Origin: Sphingobacterium sp. PCS056 | Lineage (GTDB): Bacteria > Bacteroidota > Bacteroidia > Sphingobacteriales > Sphingobacteriaceae | Direction of reading: 5' to 3' | DNA length: 64,000 nt | Assembly: GCF_023273895.1 (NCBI RefSeq) | Contig: NZ_CP096883.1 | Span: forward strand, 868,001 to 932,000 | Notes under the pieces: model-generated | Told to the model about the DNA's origin: nothing | What the model saw: only the letters and a program-made list of their open reading frames with translations | Database searches by the model: none | Program-made: the position numbers and the translations under genes | Shown: piece by piece, positions 58,787 through 64,000 of the stretch | Layout: each line of letters opens with the position of its first letter | Position numbering within the stretch: the first letter of the stretch is position 1

Positions 58787-61373
58787 GATCAGGCCTCATT
58801 ACTTTAGACAAAGCTTGCGGCAGTTGTAACAAGTCAAAATCATTGCCAAAAATTAAGTACTTGTTTTCCCAGATCGTCGCATACTTCTCTTTAAAATCTC
58901 TCAAGCTCTGATAATGTTTAAAAGACCCCACTTTATCCGCAGCAAACTTCATGATCTGCTCTGCTGGATTATCTGGAGATTCAATGCCACTCATGGGTAC
59001 CATACCCAAATTGATATATTTACTCCTTTTTTTTCGGGCATAGCTGACCAATTCAACAATCATAGCATCCATACATCCGCCTGGTGCTGTTTCCACTTTC
59101 CTAATGAGGTCATACGTACATTCCCCTTCGGTAAAATCAGGAATAATATTTAAAAATGAGACGACTTTAGCCTGATCGTCCTGTACGACGATCACATCTT
59201 GTTCAGCAATTGCTACAGCATCAAACTGCCCTTGTGAAAAAATCATCTCTTTCTTATCAAATACGGTCAACCACTCATCAGATACTGTTTTTAATTCCGC
59301 AATAAACTGATCATCATGAGGCGCTAAAACTAAACGAGTTTTATATCCTTTTTTTTCTAAACTATTTAAGGCATTTCGAAGTGATTTGCGGCTTTTACCT
59401 TCCAAGGAAAACAGTGATACATCCATCAATGCCTCCTGTCCGATAACTATTTTTCTTTTCCGAAGCATATTAAAATAGGACAGGCTATTTTCATCTACGC
59501 GGTAATAAACAGATTTTAATCCCAAGGAAGCACAATACCGTTCAAATTCGGCAATGACATCATCTTTATCATCATAAGCACAGACGGGTTCATCTAAAAC
59601 AATTGCAAAAGCTTGACTGATCCGATAGGCAACAAAGCCATCGGTTATTTTAGAAAAATAGAGTTGCTTATCTGCCGCAATTTTAAAATAATCCATAGGT
59701 GAACCGCCAAACTGCTTGAGTAATCCCTTTGCTCTATCCAAGTCCTGTTGTTCATTATCCTCTTCTTTAATTATTCGAGGACATAAAAACGTATAAATTA
59801 ACAGCATCCAAGAAAAGAGTCCTAAAAAATGGGTGATATTCAAAAACTCTCGTCCAAATGTGGTTCGTGGGATCAACTCATCATTAAATAACAAAAAGCT
59901 TTGCATCGTATAATAAAGCGATTGCTGCCAAGTAAAATCAACACCAAAATGTTTTTTATCAATCACATAAAAACAAACAAAACCAAATAAACAGACACCG
60001 GCTAATGCAATGAAAAACGTTGCAAAACCAATTTGCATCCAATTTTTATTAATCTTGATCCGATATTGCTTTCGATTGGAAATCAATAAAATGATAATAA
60101 ATAAAGATACCAGTGCTTCTTCATAATCTAGTGCTTTACCAATATGACCCAACAACGATAAAAATGAAAAGATAAGAGCAATCCAGTAAGCGGACCGATA
60201 TCCCTTAATGAGGTATGCCGCACTCACCATAAGACCTAATCCTAAAACCAAAACCATCAACTTCGATGCATGCATCGCTTCGATGGGTAAATAATACTTT
60301 TCCAGTCGCATGCGCTCAACCAAAGGTGGTGTAGCTACTGAAATCAAATTGATAATACCCAAGAAGAAAATAGCGATGGCTGGTAAAATACGGGCTATAA
60401 TTTGTCGCCCTCTCCAGATAAAGGAGATAACACCAAAAAGCAAAGGCAACCAAAATTCAAAGGAACGATATATGATCGTAATACTCAAGCCTTGCTCTTT
60501 GCTATAACCATACGACGTTAGGATGTACAGCATGGTAAACTCTACGGCACCAAGTCCCCTCAAAAAAGGAGATACCATCATCAATACGACTGTGATGGTA
60601 TAGGCTACGGCGGCCGCTTCAAAAGATACATGAGTTTGTAATGCGTGCATACTGATAAATGCGTGAGCAATACCACATAACTCAATAGCAATGGAGATCC
60701 CAATAGTCATCCACAAATATCCCTTATGAATATGAGCAGAAAACAGCTCATGCATGTTAACAATCAGTTTCGGAAATTTTATTTCCAACCAGCGGTATAG
60801 GCCATTTTTAACTCTGATCGACCAAAAGAATATAAAAGAAAAGCCGAGCAAAATACCCAGTACAACTAATGAAATCCAAGCATTATCAAAACTTTTATGA
60901 TCAAAAATAGTATACAGAATAATGGGTACACCTATGATAAAAACGGTCAGTAAACCCACATAGCCATATATTGCTCCTGCTTGATGAATTTTTGTTGCAT
61001 TGAGCTGTTTCTTTCTTAATTGTGAGGTGGTATACGCCAAAGAGCTCACACCGCCAGCGGGAAGAAAAACGCTCAAAAGATTTCTTTTTAAAAACAACTC
61101 AATGGCATCCCATAGATTCAATTTTAAACCAATTGATCGAAAGCTAAAGATGTACATGACACCTTGTAGTAATATGTACATGATGGTTATCACCAACCCG
61201 ACCAACAACCAATTGAAGTCTGCTGCTGCCAACTGCGGACCGATAGATGCAATTTCTTTACGTTCGCTTCTGAAAAATACAAAAGCCAACAAGACAATAA
61301 AAACAGCCAATAACTCTTTCCAATAGGTCTTAGGAGATAGTTTTTGGATTCCGCTTAGCAATAATTTCTTCAT
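58779..61373 (-). CDS. mprF: MprF-like phosphatidylglycerol aminoacyltransferase/flippase
   Basis: MprF transfers lysine or alanine from aminoacyl-tRNA to phosphatidylglycerol and flips the product, lowering membrane negative charge. The 864 residues contain an N-terminal membrane domain with about 12-14 spans (1 to about 520; QLAAADFNWLLVGLVITIMYILL, FLPAGGVSSLAYT, RGLGAVEF) and a C-terminal cytosolic GNAT-like synthase domain (about 550-850) with GGSPMDYFKIAADKQLYFS and the late PAEQIMKFAADKVGSFKHYQSLRDFKEKY. Such a full-length two-domain form supports both activities. It is coupled to a virJ-type hydrolase. A -7 element TAACTTTG ends 11 bases before the ATG. Confidence 0.9.
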   Translation of the reverse strand: MKKLLLSGIQKLSPKTYWKELLAVFIVLLAFVFFRSERKEIASIGPQLAAADFNWLLVGLVITIMYILLQGVMYIFSFRSIGLKLNLWDAIELFLKRNLLSVFLPAGGVSSLAYTTSQLRKKQLNATKIHQAGAIYGYVGLLTVFIIGVPIILYTIFDHKSFDNAWISLVVLGILLGFSFIFFWSIRVKNGLYRWLEIKFPKLIVNMHELFSAHIHKGYLWMTIGISIAIELCGIAHAFISMHALQTHVSFEAAAVAYTITVVLMMVSPFLRGLGAVEFTMLYILTSYGYSKEQGLSITIIYRSFEFWLPLLFGVISFIWRGRQIIARILPAIAIFFLGIINLISVATPPLVERMRLEKYYLPIEAMHASKLMVLVLGLGLMVSAAYLIKGYRSAYWIALIFSFLSLLGHIGKALDYEEALVSLFIIILLISNRKQYRIKINKNWMQIGFATFFIALAGVCLFGFVCFYVIDKKHFGVDFTWQQSLYYTMQSFLLFNDELIPRTTFGREFLNITHFLGLFSWMLLIYTFLCPRIIKEEDNEQQDLDRAKGLLKQFGGSPMDYFKIAADKQLYFSKITDGFVAYRISQAFAIVLDEPVCAYDDKDDVIAEFERYCASLGLKSVYYRVDENSLSYFNMLRKRKIVIGQEALMDVSLFSLEGKSRKSLRNALNSLEKKGYKTRLVLAPHDDQFIAELKTVSDEWLTVFDKKEMIFSQGQFDAVAIAEQDVIVVQDDQAKVVSFLNIIPDFTEGECTYDLIRKVETAPGGCMDAMIVELVSYARKKRSKYINLGMVPMSGIESPDNPAEQIMKFAADKVGSFKHYQSLRDFKEKYATIWENKYLIFGNDFDLLQLPQALSKVMRPDHE

Positions 61374-61384
61374 ATCTGTACTGA

Positions 61385-61392
61385 CAAAGTTA
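61385..61392 (-). promoter_or_regulatory. -7 element of mprF-virJ
   Basis: TAACTTTG on the reverse strand (perfect TAnnTTTG), ending 11 bases before the mprF ATG. No TTG lies at the -33 position. Confidence 0.45.
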
Positions 61393-61710
61393 GCTCCACT
61401 AAATATAAAAAGTATTTACTCACATTAAATAAACAAATTGTAATCCTTGTTTTAAAACAAGATACATTTATTTATGGACCGCAAATAATGCCTTGATATA
61501 AATGGAAATGAATTGATATATGATCGATCTATCACTCTGCAATCCCAATTTGGTCATACTTATTTTTTTAATCATTCTTGATTCTTAGCATGTACGATTT
61601 GATCATCAGACCTACGCGATGAATCCCTAGCACAATTATCTTCATTTGAAAAACAAGCATTTGAAAAAATAATGAATATGGTCTAACGCTTTTTGTGTAA
61701 ATTTCCGTCG
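61393..61710. other. Intergenic stretch between divergent mprF and glycosyltransferase
   Basis: About 320 bases, A/T-rich, with only a small TTGTTTT/AAAACAA palindrome near 61448. I see no supported coding or RNA feature and no clear promoter for the glycosyltransferase. Confidence 0.45.
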
Positions 61711-62949
61711 ATGGAAAAACAAGAAATACTTTTTATCGGTCTAGTATGGCCAGAACCCAGCTCATCTGCTGCAGGATTTCGCATCATACAATTGCTAAAA
61801 AGCTTTCAGAATAATGATAATACAATCACCTTTGCTAGTGCTGCGTCTAAATCACCATACAGCGCAGATTTAAGTGCAATGGGTATCCATGAAGTTGAAA
61901 TAAAGCTCAATGATGCGAGTTTCAATGAATTTGTTCAAGCGCTCAATCCTAATATTGTTGTTTTCGACCGCTTTATGACCGAGGAGCAATATAGTTGGCG
62001 AGTCGCTCAAGTGTGTCCCGATGCTGTACGCATATTGGATACAGAAGATTTACACTTCTTAAGGCACGCTCGCCAAACCAATACCAAGAGTGGAGAGCAA
62101 TTTGACCAAGCCTTACTCTATTCAGATATTGCCAAACGCGAGATCGCAGCAATCCTACGTTCAGATATATCCATCATTATTTCTGAACTTGAGATGCAGT
62201 TATTGACCAATCAATTTGCCATCAACCCATCGATTCTTTATTATTTGCCATTTTTAGAGGAAGAGATTGATGAAGCGTGCGTAGCAAGCTGGAAGACATT
62301 TGAAAAGCGCGCAGACTTTATGTTTATCGGCAATTTTATTCATGAACCGAATTGGAACACCGTACAGTATTTAAAAACCAAAATTTGGCCGTTACTGAGC
62401 AGGCAGCTACCAAAAGTTAACTTAAATATCTATGGTGCTTATCCGAGTCAAAAAGTATTGCAGCTCCATAATCCCAAGGAAAGATTCTTCGTTCATGGAA
62501 GAGCTGACCATGCACAGGATACCCTGTCCAATCACCGTGTACTCTTAGCTCCTATTCAATTTGGCGCAGGTGTAAAAGGGAAATTTATAGATGCTATGCA
62601 AACGGGTACGCCATCGGTGACTACAAGTATCGGAGCGGAAGCTATGTGTGGTGATTTTCCATGGAATGGTTTTATAGCCAATGAACCTGAGCTATTTGTC
62701 GCGAAGGCTATTGAATTATATACCGACAAATCTGCATGGTTAGATGCTCAGCGCCACGGGATAGCAATCATCAACCAGCGCTATGCAAGAGACAAATTTG
62801 AAGACGATTTTTTAATGACGATTCGATTTATTAAAGCACAGCTTCAGGCACACCGTCAACAAAATTTTATCGGACAGCTCTTATTACATCATTCAGTATT
62901 AAGTACCAAATATCTATCCCTTTGGATTGAAGAAAAAAACAAAAAATAG
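61711..62949 (+). CDS. Glycosyltransferase (GT-B fold, GT4-like)
   Basis: A 412-residue cytosolic glycosyltransferase. Its N-terminal half binds the acceptor (LFIGLVWPEPSSSAAGFRI at the start). The C-terminal half shows FMFIGNFIHEPNWNTVQYLKTKIWPLL near 207-233, then NIYGAYPS and the donor-binding segment APIQFGAGVKGKFIDAMQTGTPSVTTSIGAEAM near 288-320, which matches the 'group 1' family. No polysaccharide genes adjoin it, so the target (cell-surface glycan or protein) is unknown. ATG 61711 is preferred over TTG 61693. It converges with the metallo-hydrolase with a 7-base gap. Confidence 0.88.
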   Translation: MEKQEILFIGLVWPEPSSSAAGFRIIQLLKSFQNNDNTITFASAASKSPYSADLSAMGIHEVEIKLNDASFNEFVQALNPNIVVFDRFMTEEQYSWRVAQVCPDAVRILDTEDLHFLRHARQTNTKSGEQFDQALLYSDIAKREIAAILRSDISIIISELEMQLLTNQFAINPSILYYLPFLEEEIDEACVASWKTFEKRADFMFIGNFIHEPNWNTVQYLKTKIWPLLSRQLPKVNLNIYGAYPSQKVLQLHNPKERFFVHGRADHAQDTLSNHRVLLAPIQFGAGVKGKFIDAMQTGTPSVTTSIGAEAMCGDFPWNGFIANEPELFVAKAIELYTDKSAWLDAQRHGIAIINQRYARDKFEDDFLMTIRFIKAQLQAHRQQNFIGQLLLHHSVLSTKYLSLWIEEKNKK

Positions 62950-62956
62950 TCTTATT

Positions 62957-64000
62957 TTATTTTAGATCTTCCCACCATTTACCATACTGCTTATTCATAT
63001 TTTTCAGATAGACAATTTCGCCCATTGTAGGCGTTAATACAGGAATCCGTTGCTGCTCTGCATATTGACTGATAAGCTCAAGTGGTTCTTTCCAATCGTG
63101 CAACGCTAATGCAAATTTGCCCGAATGCACAGGTAAAAAATGTTTTGCACCTAAATCTTTGACTTCCTTTAAGAGTTCATCGGGCATCGTGTGAATGTAA
63201 TGCCAAGCTTCATTATATTGACCATTTTCCAATATCGCCAAGTCAAATGGTCCGTATTTATCCCCAATTGTTTTAAAATGCCGACCATAACCACTATCTC
63301 CGCCCAAAAACAAATTATAGGCAGCCGTCTGCAATACAAAGGAGGTCCATAGCGTGGTATTGCGTTTGAATTTTCTTCCAGAGAAGTGACGTGCTGGCGT
63401 AGAAACAATTTTAAATTCATTACCAAGACGAGTCTCCTCATACCAGTCCAGCTCTGTGATTTTGCTTTCGGAATACCCCCATCGCTCAAAATGCGCTCCA
63501 ACACCAAGCCCACAAATCACCCGTTCAGTCTGAGGTTCCAGTTCAAGAATGGTTTCATAATCCAAGTGATCGTAATGATCATGACTGATGAGCAGGAGAT
63601 CTATCGGAGGAAAGTCACCTGCCTGATAAGTGTATGACATATGGAAAGGCTTGTTACTACCTGGTACCGGCGAAGCATTATGCGAAAATACTGGATCTAC
63701 CAAAATAATCTTACCGTCTATCTGCAACAGATAAGACGAGTGGCCAAACCAGATCATCAGATCATCTGCGGGTAAGTTTTTAAGATCCTGCTTTATGACC
63801 GGAAGCGGTACCTGAGGACTTCTGATAGCACGATCTTTAAACAAAAAATCATACATCACTCCCACAAAACTCTGCCCTTCTTTTAATGAAGGAGTATTTT
63901 CAAGATTTTGAAATTGTCCATCCCTAAAATTAGACGACTTCTTTACACGCTCCAAACGAGCACCACTGATGTGACCGCCAAACAGAGGCCGCGTTAAATA
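62957..64000 (-). CDS. Metallo-beta-lactamase-fold hydrolase (partial, start beyond right edge)
   Basis: The frame stays open from the stop at 62957 to the last base of the window: reading through 63956-64000 adds YLTRPLFGGHISGAR before the first obvious TTG (63955), and this matches the usual N-terminus of the family, so the true start is outside. The visible 347 residues have the MBL metal motif SHDHYDHLDYE near 155, a core STPARHFSGRKF near 220 and LGGDSGYG near 253 with late HSGKFALALHDW. It resembles the NAPE-phospholipase-D/UlaG-like group common in Bacteroidota. The substrate is unknown. Confidence 0.88.
   Translation of the reverse strand, partial: YLTRPLFGGHISGARLERVKKSSNFRDGQFQNLENTPSLKEGQSFVGVMYDFLFKDRAIRSPQVPLPVIKQDLKNLPADDLMIWFGHSSYLLQIDGKIILVDPVFSHNASPVPGSNKPFHMSYTYQAGDFPPIDLLLISHDHYDHLDYETILELEPQTERVICGLGVGAHFERWGYSESKITELDWYEETRLGNEFKIVSTPARHFSGRKFKRNTTLWTSFVLQTAAYNLFLGGDSGYGRHFKTIGDKYGPFDLAILENGQYNEAWHYIHTMPDELLKEVKDLGAKHFLPVHSGKFALALHDWKEPLELISQYAEQQRIPVLTPTMGEIVYLKNMNKQYGKWWEDLK

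Noticed and set aside
1-64000. Mobile elements, CRISPR arrays, tRNA or rRNA genes, prophage
   Set aside because: I saw no transposase, integrase, spaced direct repeats, tRNA-like clover leaf or rRNA sequence; subtle cases would need a covariance-model or homology search.

Overview
This window looks like part of a low-GC Bacteroidota chromosome, most likely from the Sphingobacteriaceae (Sphingobacterium/Pedobacter-like). The signs are a SusC/SusD pair, a fused LpxC/FabZ, the type IX secretion regulator PorX, the bacillithiol-associated protein YtxJ, and promoters of the Bacteroidota form TTG-N19..21-TAnnTTTG with little Shine-Dalgarno sequence. Genus is an inference from protein appearance. 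I saw no rRNA, tRNA, insertion sequence, prophage or CRISPR array.

Layout. 1-5.8 kb, minus strand: an HD phosphohydrolase, lpxD, lpxC/fabZ, lpxA (lipid A synthesis) and an ABC ATPase, then efp, which runs off the left edge. 5.9-10.1 kb, plus: porX, tsaE, then an ECF sigma factor / membrane anti-sigma-like protein / outer-membrane barrel cassette with its own ECF-type promoter. 10.1-13.7 kb: an ABC ATPase on plus, facing a minus-strand group of TlpA-like thioredoxin, esterase and alanine dehydrogenase. 13.9-23.3 kb: housekeeping genes (nucleotide-sugar dehydratase, TPR protein, ribH, ytxJ, S4 protein, dapD, tsaC, a DUF4920-like protein, folP, murF), many with clear promoters and hairpin terminators.

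23.4-47.9 kb is a pectin utilisation locus. It encodes two CE8 pectin methylesterases, a secreted alpha/beta hydrolase, GH28, GH105, PL10, a CE12 acetylesterase, SusC, SusD, an FN3/beta-helix lipoprotein, a hexuronate MFS carrier, UxaC, UxaB and UxaA (galacturonate to 2-keto-3-deoxygluconate), a GapN-like aldehyde dehydrogenase and a LacI-family regulator. I found two strong palindromic operator-like sites, one half site and one weak site. Together they precede every transcription unit of the locus. They lie 31 or 40-42 bp upstream of the candidate -7 elements, which suggests activation rather than repression. This is the most interesting signal in the window.

48.0-64.0 kb is mixed housekeeping and accessory: an outer-membrane receptor, a PadR/PspC envelope-stress pair, a VanZ-like protein, comF, rlmN, an acetyltransferase, miaE, a luciferase-like oxidoreductase, an mprF-virJ pair (making and probably breaking aminoacylated phosphatidylglycerol), a glycosyltransferase, and a metallo-beta-lactamase-fold hydrolase that runs off the right edge.

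Several genes (tsaE, ribH, folP, padR, rlmN) have a near-perfect -7 element only 4-7 bases before the start codon, implying leaderless or near-leaderless messages. No protein or site was checked by database search. Calls rest on recognised motifs, gene order and reading the sequence.
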